Shown here: positions 36,747-44,990 of the stretch, one piece after another | Numbering within the stretch: position 1 is the stretch's first letter | Layout: each line of letters starts with the position of its first letter | Source: Erysipelotrichaceae bacterium | Lineage (GTDB): Bacteria; Bacillota_I; Bacilli_A; Erysipelotrichales; Coprobacillaceae | DNA length: 49,473 bases | Direction: 5' to 3' | Assembly (NCBI GenBank): GCA_021201315.1 | Contig: JAJQFG010000097.1 | Coordinates: 1-49,473, forward strand | Translations under genes and position numbers: made by a program | The notes under the pieces: model-generated | Database searches by the model: none | What the model saw: only the letters and a program-made list of their open reading frames with translations | What the model was told of the DNA's origin: nothing

Positions 36747-37475
36747 ATGGATGAATATATGACATATAAAAAAATAGAAGTGGATTTTGGTGATGTTGAT
36801 TATATGGGTGAATATCGTATTAATAATATTGTAGATCAATTTGCCAGGATTGCGACAAATAATGCAACTGAATATGGTTTTTGGAATGATACAATGGCTA
36901 AGCATTATGGTTGGGTAGTAGCTAAGCAATCTTTATATTTAGATAAACCTATTTGTTATAAAGATATCATTGAGTTATCAACAACTTTTTCTCATAGTAC
37001 ATTTGTAACATTCCCTAGATATTATTTTATTAATAGAGATAATCAACAAATAGGTTTTGGTACATCTATATGGACTTTAATTGATATTGCTAATAGACGT
37101 ATTGTAGCACCTAAAAGAATAGGTATAAAAGTACCACAAAGCAAGCAACTTCCAACATTAGATTCACCAAAAGATATCACCATTGATATACCTTTACAAC
37201 ATATTCAAACAAGACAAGTATTATATAGTGATGTTGATACGAATCAACATATGAATAATGTACGATATATAGATTGGGCTTTAGATTTAATAGATTATAA
37301 AATTCATGAAAAATATTTTACATCCGAATTACATATTCTTTATAAAAAAGAAATCAGACCATTAACTCCTGTAAAACTTTATATAGGACAAGATAATTTA
37401 AGATATATTATTGAAGATAAAAGTGAAGAAGATGAACAATTTTTCTTGATAGAAATTGTATTTAAAGAAAGATAA
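36747..37475 (+). CDS. Acyl-ACP thioesterase (FatA/FatB-like)
   Basis: A 242-residue thioesterase with two hotdog domains (about 1-130 and 145-242). The second hotdog carries the motif S-D-V-D-T-N-Q-H-M-N-N-V near residue 162, where Asp, Asn and His take part in catalysis in bacterial and plant acyl-ACP thioesterases. It releases free fatty acids from acyl carrier protein and so can set chain length. ATG 36747 follows AAGGATGTGA; upstream in-frame sequence lies in the promoter region of the opposite gene. Confidence 0.92.
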   Translation: MDEYMTYKKIEVDFGDVDYMGEYRINNIVDQFARIATNNATEYGFWNDTMAKHYGWVVAKQSLYLDKPICYKDIIELSTTFSHSTFVTFPRYYFINRDNQQIGFGTSIWTLIDIANRRIVAPKRIGIKVPQSKQLPTLDSPKDITIDIPLQHIQTRQVLYSDVDTNQHMNNVRYIDWALDLIDYKIHEKYFTSELHILYKKEIRPLTPVKLYIGQDNLRYIIEDKSEEDEQFFLIEIVFKER

Positions 37476-37728
37476 ATATAGGAAAATTATAGAAAATGAT
37501 AATTTTAAAATATAAAAAAATGCATATTTTCATAATTTGAAAAAAATAATATATAAAATGTGCTATTATATGCGTGTCCCAAATATCTATAATAGTATTC
37601 GTTTTCCCGTAACAGAATACAGATAGGAAAAATACCAATTCATAAATTGGTATTTTTTGTTTGTGAAAATAATAATGCATATAAATAGATTTTTTAAATC
37701 ATTCATGATATAGTCAAATTAACAGAGT
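37476..37728 (+). other. Intergenic region with a possible structured RNA
   Basis: No gene is seen. Bases 37587-37626 can fold (CTAT with ATAG and GTATTC with GAATAC around a 14-base loop). A strong terminator follows directly. No good promoter is found, so this could be the thioesterase 3' untranslated region or a small RNA. Confidence 0.35.
37628..37658 (+). terminator. Terminator before the pyruvate formate-lyase locus
   Basis: AAAAATACCAATT and AATTGGTATTTTT pair around CATA, followed by T residues. The flanking A-run makes it usable on the minus strand too. Confidence 0.85.
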
Positions 37729-37778
37729 GGAATAGACAAATTTTATGTTTAAATTCTTTTGAAAATTTGGTTTATTCC
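37729..37778 (+). promoter_or_regulatory. Imperfect inverted repeat upstream of the pfl promoter
   Basis: GGAATAGACAAATTTT (37729-37744) is nearly the reverse complement of AAAATTTGGTTTATTCC (37762-37778), allowing one extra base and one mismatch. It ends two bases before the -35 box, a fitting place for an activator or repressor site. The binding protein is not identified. Confidence 0.5.
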
Positions 37779-37780
37779 CA

Positions 37781-37809
37781 TTGTGAATATTTATTAAGAA
37801 TGTTATAAT
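37781..37809 (+). promoter_or_regulatory. Promoter of the pyruvate formate-lyase operon
   Basis: TTGTGA (37781-37786) and TATAAT (37804-37809) are separated by 17 bases, 32 bases before the start codon. TTGTGAA also resembles half of a Rex (NADH-sensing) operator, but the other half is not convincing. Confidence 0.75.
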
Positions 37810-37840
37810 TAACACGAAAATTTAAACAGGGGGTTTTAAG

Positions 37841-39907
37841 ATGACATTTAAAGTAAAATGGAATGATGCTTGGGATGGTTTCCAAGCAGGAAAATGGAAT
37901 AAAGATGTTAATTTAAGAGATTTTATTCAATTAAATTATACTCCTTATGATGGAGACGATTCATTCTTGGCAGGTCCTACACAAAACACAAAAGATTTAT
38001 GGGATCAGGTTATGGATTTAACTAGACAAGAAAGAGAAGCTGGTGGTGTTTTAGACATGGATACAAAAGTTGTATCTACATTAACTTCTCATGATGCTGG
38101 TTATTTAGATAGATCAAAAGAAAAGATTGTTGGTTTCCAAACTGATAAACCTTTCAAGAGATCTTTACAACCTTTTGGTGGTATTCGTATTGCTGAACAA
38201 GCTTGTGAAACTAATGGTTATAAGGTGGATCCAGAAATTTCTTATATTTTTAGAGAATATAGAAAAACTCATAACCAAGGTGTATTTGATGTTTATACAC
38301 CAGAAATTAGAGCTTGTCGTTCATCTCATGTTATTACTGGTTTACCTGATGGATATGGTAGAGGACGTATTATTGGAGATTATCGTAGAGTAGCTTTATA
38401 TGGTGTTGATTTATTAATTGAAGATAAGAAGAATCAATTAGCTACTACACAAAAGAGAATGACTTCTAGTGTTATTCGTTTAAGAGAAGAATTATCTGAA
38501 CAAATTAGAGCTTTAGGTGAATTAAAAGAAATGGGCTTTAAGTATGGTTTCGATATTTCTAAACCTGCTAAAGACTGTAAAGAAGCTATTCAATGGACAT
38601 ACTTTGGTTATTTGGGTGCTGTAAAGGAACAAAACGGGGCAGCAATGTCATTGGGTAGAACTTCTACATTTATTGATATTTATGTAGAAAGAGATTTAGC
38701 TAATGGTAAATATACTGAAGAAGAAGTTCAAGAATTTATTGATCATTTCATTATGAAGTTAAGATTAGTAAAATTCGCAAGAACTCCAGAATATAATTCA
38801 ATCTTCGCTGGTGACCCTACTTGGGTAACTGAATCAATCGGTGGTGTTGGTGTTGATGGTCGTCATATGGTTACTAAGACTTCATATAGATATTTACATA
38901 CACTATCTAACTTAGGAACTGCACCAGAACCAAATATGACAGTATTGTGGTCTACAAGATTACCTGCTAACTTTAAAGCGTTCTGTGCTAAGACTTCAAT
39001 TGAAACTTCATCAATTCAATATGAAAATGATGATTTAATGCGTGTTACTCATGGTGATGATTATGCCATTGCATGTTGTGTATCATCAATGCGTGTTGGT
39101 AAGGAAATGCAATTCTTCGGTGCTCGTGCTAACTTAGCTAAGTGCTTATTGTATGCTATCAATGGTGGTGTTGATGAAAAATCTAAGAAACAAGTTGGAC
39201 CTAAATATCGTCCGGTTGTTGGTGATTACTTAGATTATGATGATGTTATTGAAAAATATACTGATATGATGGCTTGGCTTGCTGGTGTTTATGTAAATGC
39301 TTTAAATATTATCCATTATATGCATGATAAATATGCTTATGAAAGAATCCAAATGGCTTTACATGATAGAGAAGTTAAACGTTACTTCGCTACTGGTATT
39401 GCTGGTTTATCAGTTGTAACAGACTCATTATCAGCTATTAAGTATGCTAAAGTTAAATGTATTAGAGATGATGATGGTGTTGTTGTTGATTATGAAGTAG
39501 AAGGAGATTTCCCTAAATATGGTAACGATGATGATCGTGCTGATGAAATCGCTCAATGGTTGGTTGAAACATTCATGGATATGGTTCGTTCTCATCATAC
39601 TTATAGAGATTCTATTCCTACAACTTCTATCTTAACAATTACTTCTAATGTTGTTTATGGTAAAGCAACAGGAAGTACTCCTGATGGTAGAAAAGGTGGA
39701 GAACCATTTGCTCCAGGTGCTAACCCAATGCACGGTAGAGATACTCATGGTGCTATTTCTTCATTATCATCAGTTGCTAAGTTACCATTCAAAGATGCTC
39801 AAGATGGTATTTCTAATACATTCACAATCATTCCTAATGCTTTAGGTAAGGATGATGCTGTATTTGCTGGTGATTTAGATATTGAATCTATCAAAGAAGG
39901 TAATTAG
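37841..39907 (+). CDS. Pyruvate formate-lyase catalytic chain lacking the glycyl radical domain
   Basis: A 688-residue protein matching pyruvate formate-lyase (PflB, about 760 residues in E. coli), which splits pyruvate with CoA into acetyl-CoA and formate under anaerobic conditions. The two active cysteines are Cys412-Cys413 in A-I-A-C-C-V-S-S-M. Homology runs to P-N-A-L-G-K-D-D near residue 670. Then, after a short acidic tail, the chain stops. The last 70 residues of normal PflB, including the radical Gly (Gly734 in E. coli), are absent and are encoded by the gene at 40146. It starts after CAGGGGG and heads the operon. The enzyme should therefore work only with the separate radical subunit. 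Confidence 0.94.
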   Translation: MTFKVKWNDAWDGFQAGKWNKDVNLRDFIQLNYTPYDGDDSFLAGPTQNTKDLWDQVMDLTRQEREAGGVLDMDTKVVSTLTSHDAGYLDRSKEKIVGFQTDKPFKRSLQPFGGIRIAEQACETNGYKVDPEISYIFREYRKTHNQGVFDVYTPEIRACRSSHVITGLPDGYGRGRIIGDYRRVALYGVDLLIEDKKNQLATTQKRMTSSVIRLREELSEQIRALGELKEMGFKYGFDISKPAKDCKEAIQWTYFGYLGAVKEQNGAAMSLGRTSTFIDIYVERDLANGKYTEEEVQEFIDHFIMKLRLVKFARTPEYNSIFAGDPTWVTESIGGVGVDGRHMVTKTSYRYLHTLSNLGTAPEPNMTVLWSTRLPANFKAFCAKTSIETSSIQYENDDLMRVTHGDDYAIACCVSSMRVGKEMQFFGARANLAKCLLYAINGGVDEKSKKQVGPKYRPVVGDYLDYDDVIEKYTDMMAWLAGVYVNALNIIHYMHDKYAYERIQMALHDREVKRYFATGIAGLSVVTDSLSAIKYAKVKCIRDDDGVVVDYEVEGDFPKYGNDDDRADEIAQWLVETFMDMVRSHHTYRDSIPTTSILTITSNVVYGKATGSTPDGRKGGEPFAPGANPMHGRDTHGAISSLSSVAKLPFKDAQDGISNTFTIIPNALGKDDAVFAGDLDIESIKEGN

Positions 39908-39923
39908 AAAGAAGTGTTTATAA

Positions 39924-40130
39924 ATGGCTACTCAAAAAGAAATTGAAGAGTTAGTTAAAATGTTAGATGGTCATATGAGCTCTGGTTCAGGACATATTAA
40001 TGTTAAAGTGAATGAAGATGCTCAAATTGAAATGGAGGACGTTACTGTTGTGTCAAAGATGGATTGTGATAGTGGTGATACTGCTTGTAAGATTCCAAAT
40101 TTACCAATGGATGACGATGATGAATATTAG
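39924..40130 (+). CDS. Radical-domain-like small protein without the radical glycine
   Basis: A 68-residue protein between the catalytic chain and the radical subunit. Residues 6-30 (I-E-E-L-V-K-M-L-D-G-H and G-H-I-N-V-K-V-N) align with the start of the glycyl radical domain ([11 protein letters not shown] and H-L-N-V-N-V-L-N). The R-V-S-G-Y-A-V radical loop is missing; instead the C-terminal half is acidic, holds Cys48 and Cys55 and ends in four Asp and a Glu. Spacing is 16 bases from pflB and 15 to the radical subunit, each with its own ribosome binding site. It looks like a duplicated, diverged radical-domain fragment. A role as placeholder, chaperone or regulator is inference; no known family is recognised. 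Confidence 0.8.
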   Translation: MATQKEIEELVKMLDGHMSSGSGHINVKVNEDAQIEMEDVTVVSKMDCDSGDTACKIPNLPMDDDDEY

Positions 40131-40145
40131 TAAAGGAGAATAATT

Positions 40146-40385
40146 ATGGCTAGTGAACAACAAGTTGAAAATTTAGTTGGTATGTTAGATGCTTATGCTG
40201 AAAAAGGTGGACATCATTTAAATGTTAATGTATTAAATAGAGATACTTTATTAGATGCTCAAAAACATCCTGAAAAATATCCTCAATTAACAATTCGTGT
40301 TTCTGGATATGCTGTTAACTTTGTAAAACTTACAAAGGAACAGCAAGACGATGTTATTTCACGTACATTCCACGAATCTTTATAA
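40146..40385 (+). CDS. Separate glycyl radical subunit of pyruvate formate-lyase (GrcA-like)
   Basis: A 79-residue protein that corresponds to the last part of PflB. It contains [15 protein letters not shown] near residue 24, P-E-K-Y-P-Q-L-T-I near residue 42, and the radical loop R-V-S-G-Y-A-V-N-F with Gly54 as the radical site, ending in [13 protein letters not shown]. In E. coli the related YfiD/GrcA is a spare part that rescues oxygen-cut PflB. Here the main chain has no radical domain of its own, so this subunit must be the only source. AAAGGAG precedes the start. Activation by PflA is expected. Confidence 0.95.
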   Translation: MASEQQVENLVGMLDAYAEKGGHHLNVNVLNRDTLLDAQKHPEKYPQLTIRVSGYAVNFVKLTKEQQDDVISRTFHESL

Positions 40386-40391
40386 AAATTT

Positions 40392-40414
40392 AGGAGACAT
40401 TTAAATTGTCTCCT
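40392..40414 (+). terminator. Hairpin after the radical subunit gene
   Basis: AGGAGACA and TGTCTCCT pair around seven bases, followed by only three T residues. It is a weak terminator or mRNA stabiliser that may lower expression of the downstream genes relative to the enzyme subunits. Confidence 0.55.
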
Positions 40415-40457
40415 TTCAAAGTAAAATGATAAGAACACTATTGAGGAGGATGAATAA

Positions 40458-40757
40458 ATGAAAATCTTATTATGTTGTGTTGCTGGAGTTACTTCTACAT
40501 TATTTGCTTCAAAATTAAAAGATGCAGGTTCTCGTAAAACTAAAGATTTAAATGTATGGTCTGCATCAGAACATGCAGTTGAATATTCTGCTGATTTAGC
40601 TGATGTTATCTTAATTGAACCACAATTAAGAAGTGCTTATGATAGAATTGCTGCTGCATATCCTGATAAAATTGTTAAAGTTGTTAATGAAGAAGATTTT
40701 GTTAACTTTAATGCAATCAAGATTTTTAATGATATCTGGGAAGAATATAATAAATAA
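40458..40757 (+). CDS. Stand-alone PTS IIB-like protein (lactose/cellobiose type)
   Basis: A 99-residue protein with the fold pattern of phosphotransferase IIB subunits of the lactose/cellobiose family. It opens M-K-I-L-L-C-C-V-A-G-V-T-S-T, in which Cys7 takes the place of the phosphocysteine of cellobiose IIB (C-x-x-G-x-S-T). No IIA or IIC gene is near, so sugar transport by itself is unlikely. It lies between the pfl subunits and pflA, which suggests a link to that enzyme system, for example sensing PTS or phosphoenolpyruvate status. That is inference. GAGGAGG precedes the start. Confidence 0.82.
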   Translation: MKILLCCVAGVTSTLFASKLKDAGSRKTKDLNVWSASEHAVEYSADLADVILIEPQLRSAYDRIAAAYPDKIVKVVNEEDFVNFNAIKIFNDIWEEYNK

Positions 40758-40780
40758 TAAAAATTATTATAGACTTAAAA

Positions 40781-40808
40781 GGGAATCAATTTCATTGATT
40801 CCTTTTTT
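40781..40808 (+). terminator. Terminator after the IIB-like gene
   Basis: GGAATCAAT and ATTGATTCC pair around TTC, followed by six to seven T residues. pflA starts 31 bases later, so it probably has its own promoter or relies on read-through. Confidence 0.88.
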
Positions 40809-40838
40809 ATGGTAAAATATATGAAAGGTGGTGTTTTT

Positions 40839-41588
40839 ATGGAAGGTTATATTCATTCAACAGAAAGTTGTGGAACAGTTGATGGACCAGGTATAAGATT
40901 TGTAGTTTTCTTCCAAGGATGTCCAATGCGTTGCTTGTATTGTCATAATCCTGATACATGGCAACCTCATGTTGGTGAAACCATGAGTGTGGATGATATT
41001 TTAAAAATGTTTAATTCAAAGAAAGAATTTTATAAAAATGGTGGGATTACATGCACTGGTGGAGAACCACTCTTACAAATAGACTTTTTAACAGAATTAT
41101 TTGAAACATGTCATCATCAAGGCATTCATACTTGTTTAGATACTTCGGGTATTACTTTTAATGAAAATCCTGATTATTTAAAGAAGATGGATAGATTATT
41201 AGCCGTTACAGACTTAGTTATGTTGGATATCAAACATATTGATCCTATAGAACATGTAAAACTTACTAGTCAACCTAATGATATGATATTAAAATTTGCT
41301 CATTATATTGATGATAAAGGTGTTGAAATATGGATAAGACATGTCGTTGTACCAACGATTACCCAAAATGATACATATTTATATCGATTAGGCGAATTTA
41401 TCGCTACATTAAAACATCTTAAAGCATTAGATGTATTACCATATCATACAATGGGTAAAGTTAAATATGATAATTTAGGCTACGATTATCCACTAAAAGA
41501 TATAGAGCCGCTAAGCAAAGAAGATGCCATTAAAGCGAGAGATGTGATACTAAAAGGAATGAAAGATGCATTGCGTAAACATGAATAA
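40839..41588 (+). CDS. Pyruvate formate-lyase activating enzyme
   Basis: PflA, 249 residues, a radical SAM protein that abstracts a hydrogen from the radical Gly of pyruvate formate-lyase. The cluster-binding motif is C28-P-M-R-C32-L-Y-C35-H-N, and the SAM-binding G-G-E-P motif follows near residue 77. Length matches E. coli PflA (246). ATG 40839 follows AAAGGTGG; an upstream ATG at 40809 lies in the terminator. Its target here should be Gly54 of the separate 79-residue subunit. The 3' end overlaps the next gene by 23 bases. Confidence 0.96.
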   Translation: MEGYIHSTESCGTVDGPGIRFVVFFQGCPMRCLYCHNPDTWQPHVGETMSVDDILKMFNSKKEFYKNGGITCTGGEPLLQIDFLTELFETCHHQGIHTCLDTSGITFNENPDYLKKMDRLLAVTDLVMLDIKHIDPIEHVKLTSQPNDMILKFAHYIDDKGVEIWIRHVVVPTITQNDTYLYRLGEFIATLKHLKALDVLPYHTMGKVKYDNLGYDYPLKDIEPLSKEDAIKARDVILKGMKDALRKHE

Positions 41589-43218
41589 AATATATGAACA
41601 ACTAGATTATTTTTATGCTCATCAACAATTAGATGAAGCCTATGCATATTTACTCAATCAATTAAATAAAGCCATGCAAGATAGTAGAGATGATTTGGTA
41701 TTAGGATTATTAAGTGAATTAATGGGTTATTATCGTGTCACTTCTCAATTTGATTTGGGTTATACGATAGCTTTTCAATCAGAAAAAATATTATTATCTC
41801 ATCATTTGGAAAATACTATCGAAGCAGGTACATGTTATTTAAATATTGCAACCTTATATAGAGCAGGTGGCAGATATTTAGAAGCGTTGGATTATTATCG
41901 CAAAGTAGAAGTTATATATCAAAAACTTGATCAGCATGATGAACGTCTAGCATCATTTTATAATAATATATCTTTATTATATCAAGAGTTAGGTGATCTT
42001 GATAAAGCAATTAATTATGAAACAAAAGCCTTATCTATTATGCAAAGTATTCATCATAGTGAAGTAGAAATAGCGATAACTTATAGTAATCTTTCTCAAA
42101 TGTATTATCAATTAAATCAAAATGATCAAGCTTTAGACTATTTAAATCAATCATTATCACTCTTTGAATCATTAGATTATCTAGATACACATTACTATGC
42201 AGCTTTATCATTAAAAGCATATCAATATAGTTTAGATCATCAATATGAACAATCTCTACAACTTTATGATGATATACTAGAAAAACTCAATGAATTGTAT
42301 GGCCATAATAAAGAATATCAAATAGTTTTAGAAAATAAGAAAAATGTTGAAAATAAGTCACATATAAAAGGATTAGAACTATGTGAAAAATACTATCAAC
42401 AATATGGCATAGAAATGCTAGAAAATTTTAAAGAATATATATCATACATGGCTATTGGTTTATGTGGTGAAGGATCAGATTGCCTAGGCTATGATGATGA
42501 ATTGTCGCATGACCACGATTTTGGACCATGCTTTTGTATTTGGTTACCTAAAAACATATATGATAAAATACATCCTGATTTACAAAAAGCCTATGATGCT
42601 TTACCAAAAAACTTTATGGGCTTTCAAAGAAATACAACATCACAAGCTATTCATAGAGTTGGCGTACAATGTATTGATGACTTCTTTGTGTATCCGCAAA
42701 ATGAGGAGGATTGGTTAGATATAGATGAAATGACATTGCTTAATTGTATCAATGGAAAAATATTTGTAGATAATTATGGACTAGTTACAAAAATAAGAGA
42801 ATATTTATTATACTATCCTAAAAACATACAATTAATGAAGTTAGCTAAAAATCTTCACTTAATGTCACAATGTGGTCAATATAATTATCAACGTATTCTA
42901 CAAAGAAAAGATAAAGTAGCATTACAATTATGTCTATCTACATTTATTGATGCAACTATATCTGTCATATATATCTTAAATCAAAAATACAAACCTTATT
43001 ATAAATGGAGCTATTATGGCATAAAAGATTGTGTGATATTGAATGATTTGAAAGAATCACTTCATTATTTAATAGAATCTGATGATAAAGAAACAATCAT
43101 GGAAAGCATATGTCAACGTGTTATATTTGAATTAAAAAAGCTTAATCTTACAACATGTGAATCATCTTTTTTAGATGATCATGTATCTTATATATTAGGA
43201 GTTTACAATGATAGATGA
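41566..43218 (+). CDS. TPR protein with a nucleotidyltransferase-like DUF4037 domain
   Basis: A 550-residue two-part protein. Residues 5-250 are helical repeats of the tetratricopeptide kind, for protein contacts. Residues 270-550 match DUF4037: the motif G303-S-D-C-L-G-Y-D-D-E-L-S-H-D316-H-D318 has the G-S plus D-x-D pattern of the nucleotidyltransferase superfamily, and the C-terminal part is helical as in kanamycin nucleotidyltransferase. It could transfer a nucleotide to a protein or small molecule; the target is unknown. ATG 41566 lies inside pflA and follows AAAGGA; an ATG 15 bases later has no site. It overlaps the next gene by 11 bases, so pflA, this gene and the DUF4125 gene are tightly coupled. 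Confidence 0.82.
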   Translation: MHCVNMNKIYEQLDYFYAHQQLDEAYAYLLNQLNKAMQDSRDDLVLGLLSELMGYYRVTSQFDLGYTIAFQSEKILLSHHLENTIEAGTCYLNIATLYRAGGRYLEALDYYRKVEVIYQKLDQHDERLASFYNNISLLYQELGDLDKAINYETKALSIMQSIHHSEVEIAITYSNLSQMYYQLNQNDQALDYLNQSLSLFESLDYLDTHYYAALSLKAYQYSLDHQYEQSLQLYDDILEKLNELYGHNKEYQIVLENKKNVENKSHIKGLELCEKYYQQYGIEMLENFKEYISYMAIGLCGEGSDCLGYDDELSHDHDFGPCFCIWLPKNIYDKIHPDLQKAYDALPKNFMGFQRNTTSQAIHRVGVQCIDDFFVYPQNEEDWLDIDEMTLLNCINGKIFVDNYGLVTKIREYLLYYPKNIQLMKLAKNLHLMSQCGQYNYQRILQRKDKVALQLCLSTFIDATISVIYILNQKYKPYYKWSYYGIKDCVILNDLKESLHYLIESDDKETIMESICQRVIFELKKLNLTTCESSFLDDHVSYILGVYNDR

Positions 43219-43816
43219 AATCATTACATTAGAATGGAAGTTTATGCAAGAAACGAAGCATATTGATGGTAGAGCTAAATGTCAGGATGACTTTGAAAAT
43301 TTTGAAAAATATCGAAAGGCTCAATTTCGTGTTTATAATAATGAAGTATTAGAAAGTTATTTATATGACTTACATCAATATGAAAATCTAGGTAGAAATC
43401 CTATTACAGAAAAATATGGCTATATGATGGCTAGTAGTGATCCACAATACTATGAAACGATTAAAGATCAATTACCTATTATTGATGAAGACAAATTAGA
43501 AATCATCAATACAATATGTCAAATTGAAGTGACTATGAAAGAAGAATTTAATCAACAATATCCTACATTAGCATCATTGTCTAGAAAGATACATAGTTAT
43601 GAAGATGAAAAAGAAGAAACTTCTTTTGAAACATATTTAAGAGGAGAATTATTAACTTATTCTTCTCAAAGCCTCTATTTATATGGTAAAATGTTGGTAG
43701 AAATGATGAATCATAAACAAAATATTGTAACTGAAATTATGAAGGAAACAGTTAAATTGTATGATTATCAAAATATTGAAGAAGCAGAAGAAAAAATGAA
43801 GGAGAATGACAAATGA
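43208..43816 (+). CDS. DUF4125-family protein
   Basis: A 202-residue, mostly helical, acidic protein without membrane segments or signal peptide. It begins in the last codons of the TPR/DUF4037 gene after TAGGAG and ends overlapping the ROK kinase start by four bases (ATGA). The start E-W-x-F-M-x-x-T and the invariant-looking N-I-G-G-R-A-type region (here H-I-D-G-R-A-K-C-Q-D-D) are typical of DUF4125. Function unknown. Steady pairing with a nucleotidyltransferase-type partner suggests it may be the substrate or cofactor of that partner. Confidence 0.75.
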   Translation: MIDEIITLEWKFMQETKHIDGRAKCQDDFENFEKYRKAQFRVYNNEVLESYLYDLHQYENLGRNPITEKYGYMMASSDPQYYETIKDQLPIIDEDKLEIINTICQIEVTMKEEFNQQYPTLASLSRKIHSYEDEKEETSFETYLRGELLTYSSQSLYLYGKMLVEMMNHKQNIVTEIMKETVKLYDYQNIEEAEEKMKENDK

Positions 43817-44694
43817 AATTAGGAGCTATTGAAGCAGGTGGAACAAAGTTTGTAGTGGCAATTGGCAATGAAAATGGTGAAGTATTAGAAAGAGCATCTT
43901 TTCCTACAACATCACCAGATGAAACGATGAAAGAAACTATTGCATTTTTTAAGGATAAAAATGTAGAAGCTATTGGTTTGGGATGTTTTGGACCAATTGA
44001 TCCAGATAAGAACTCACCTACTTATGGTTATATTACGACAACACCTAAACCAGGATGGGCTAATTATAATATTGTAGGAGTTTTAGCAGAAGCTTTCCCT
44101 GATACACCTATTGGTTTTGATACAGATGTGAATGGTGCGTGTTTGGGTGAAGCTTATTTTGGCGCAGCAAAGGGTTTAGATAGTGCTTTATATTTGACGA
44201 TTGGAACTGGTATTGGTGGTGGTGCCATAGTAGAAGGCAATTTGGTTCATGGTTTGTTGCATCCTGAAACGGGACATATGTTGATGAATGTTAGAGAAGA
44301 TGATCCTTATAAGGGAAAATGTCCTTATCATGGTACATGTTTTGAAGGTATGGCAGCTGGCCCTGCCATTGAAGAAAGATGGGGTAAAAAGGGTAGTGAA
44401 TTACCAGCTGATCATCCTGCATGGGATTTGGAAGCTTGGTATATTGCTCAAGCACTAGCTATTTATGTATTAACATTATCACCAAAGAAGATTATTTTAG
44501 GTGGTGGGGTTATGCATCAAAAACAATTATTCCCTCAAATTCATAAGTATCTACAAGAGAGATTAAATGGTTATATCCAAAAAGAAGAAATAACAACAGA
44601 TAAGATTAAAGATTATGTTGTTTATCCAGGACTTGGCGATAATGCAGGTATTTGTGGTGCATTAGCTTTAGCTAAGGTAGCAAAAGAAAATTAA
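43813..44694 (+). CDS. ROK-family sugar kinase (fructokinase type)
   Basis: A 293-residue kinase. The phosphate loop I-E-A-G-G-T-K-F near residue 5, the catalytic D-T-D-V-N-G-A near residue 102, and the zinc-binding block with [10 protein letters not shown] near residue 175 fit ROK fructokinases such as Bacillus GmuE/ScrK. It would phosphorylate fructose or mannose with ATP, feeding glycolysis and so the pyruvate formate-lyase step. GGAG precedes the start. It is coupled to the DUF4125 gene by a four-base overlap. Confidence 0.9.
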   Translation: MKLGAIEAGGTKFVVAIGNENGEVLERASFPTTSPDETMKETIAFFKDKNVEAIGLGCFGPIDPDKNSPTYGYITTTPKPGWANYNIVGVLAEAFPDTPIGFDTDVNGACLGEAYFGAAKGLDSALYLTIGTGIGGGAIVEGNLVHGLLHPETGHMLMNVREDDPYKGKCPYHGTCFEGMAAGPAIEERWGKKGSELPADHPAWDLEAWYIAQALAIYVLTLSPKKIILGGGVMHQKQLFPQIHKYLQERLNGYIQKEEITTDKIKDYVVYPGLGDNAGICGALALAKVAKEN

Positions 44695-44713
44695 AAAAAC
44701 AGGAGGGGATATC

Positions 44714-44908
44714 ATGTCTAAAAAACTTTATCGTTCATCTCGTGATTCCATGATTTGTGGTGTGTGTGGTGGTATTGCAGAGTATTTTGATGTTGATTCA
44801 ACAATTGTTAGAATTATTGCAGTATTATTGATTTTTGGCTATAGTGCTGGAATATGGATTTATCTCATTGCAGCATTTATTATGCCTAAAGAACCTCATG
44901 ATTATTAA
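44714..44908 (+). CDS. PspC-domain membrane protein
   Basis: A 64-residue protein that is one PspC domain: [17 protein letters not shown] near residue 8, followed by a membrane helix (about 32-57). PspC proteins bind or sense membrane stress regulators in other bacteria. GGAGGGG precedes the start and a terminator follows the stop. No other Psp genes are seen. Confidence 0.92.
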   Translation: MSKKLYRSSRDSMICGVCGGIAEYFDVDSTIVRIIAVLLIFGYSAGIWIYLIAAFIMPKEPHDY

Positions 44909-44932
44909 GAACTAGATTCTCTAGTTCTTTTT
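44907..44932 (+). terminator. Terminator after the PspC gene
   Basis: AAGAACTAGA and TCTAGTTCTT pair around TTC, followed by T residues. Confidence 0.9.
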
Positions 44933-44942
44933 AAAATAATTA

Positions 44943-44973
44943 TTGACTTGAAGTTCACTCCAAGTATTATAAT
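44943..44973 (+). promoter_or_regulatory. MerR/NmlR-type promoter-operator with 19-bp spacer
   Basis: TTGACT (44943-44948) and TATAAT (44968-44973) are 19 bases apart, longer than the usual 17. The spacer region holds the near-dyad CTTGAAGT / ACTCCAAG (44947-44964). A long spacer with a central dyad is the mark of promoters activated by MerR regulators, and this dyad matches the CTTGGAGT-type box of the NmlR/AdhR group. The regulator encoded just downstream most likely binds here. Confidence 0.85.
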
Positions 44974-44990
44974 ACTTTCAGGTGATGCAA

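Noticed and set aside
36624-36929. N-terminal extension of the minus-strand membrane protein
   Set aside because: It overlaps the thioesterase coding region and has a repetitive Ile/Phe/His composition. ATG 36623 has a good ribosome binding site.
37462-37680. Minus-strand 72-codon frame
   Set aside because: It covers a terminator and a structured region, has no good start site and is low complexity.
37679-37840. ZTP (pfl) riboswitch upstream of pflB
   Set aside because: The conserved motifs of that riboswitch are not seen in the leader.
37841-40385. A frameshift or assembly error that breaks a normal pflB
   Set aside because: Each of the three frames has its own ribosome binding site and start. 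The break is at a domain border and an extra related gene lies between, which a simple error would not create.
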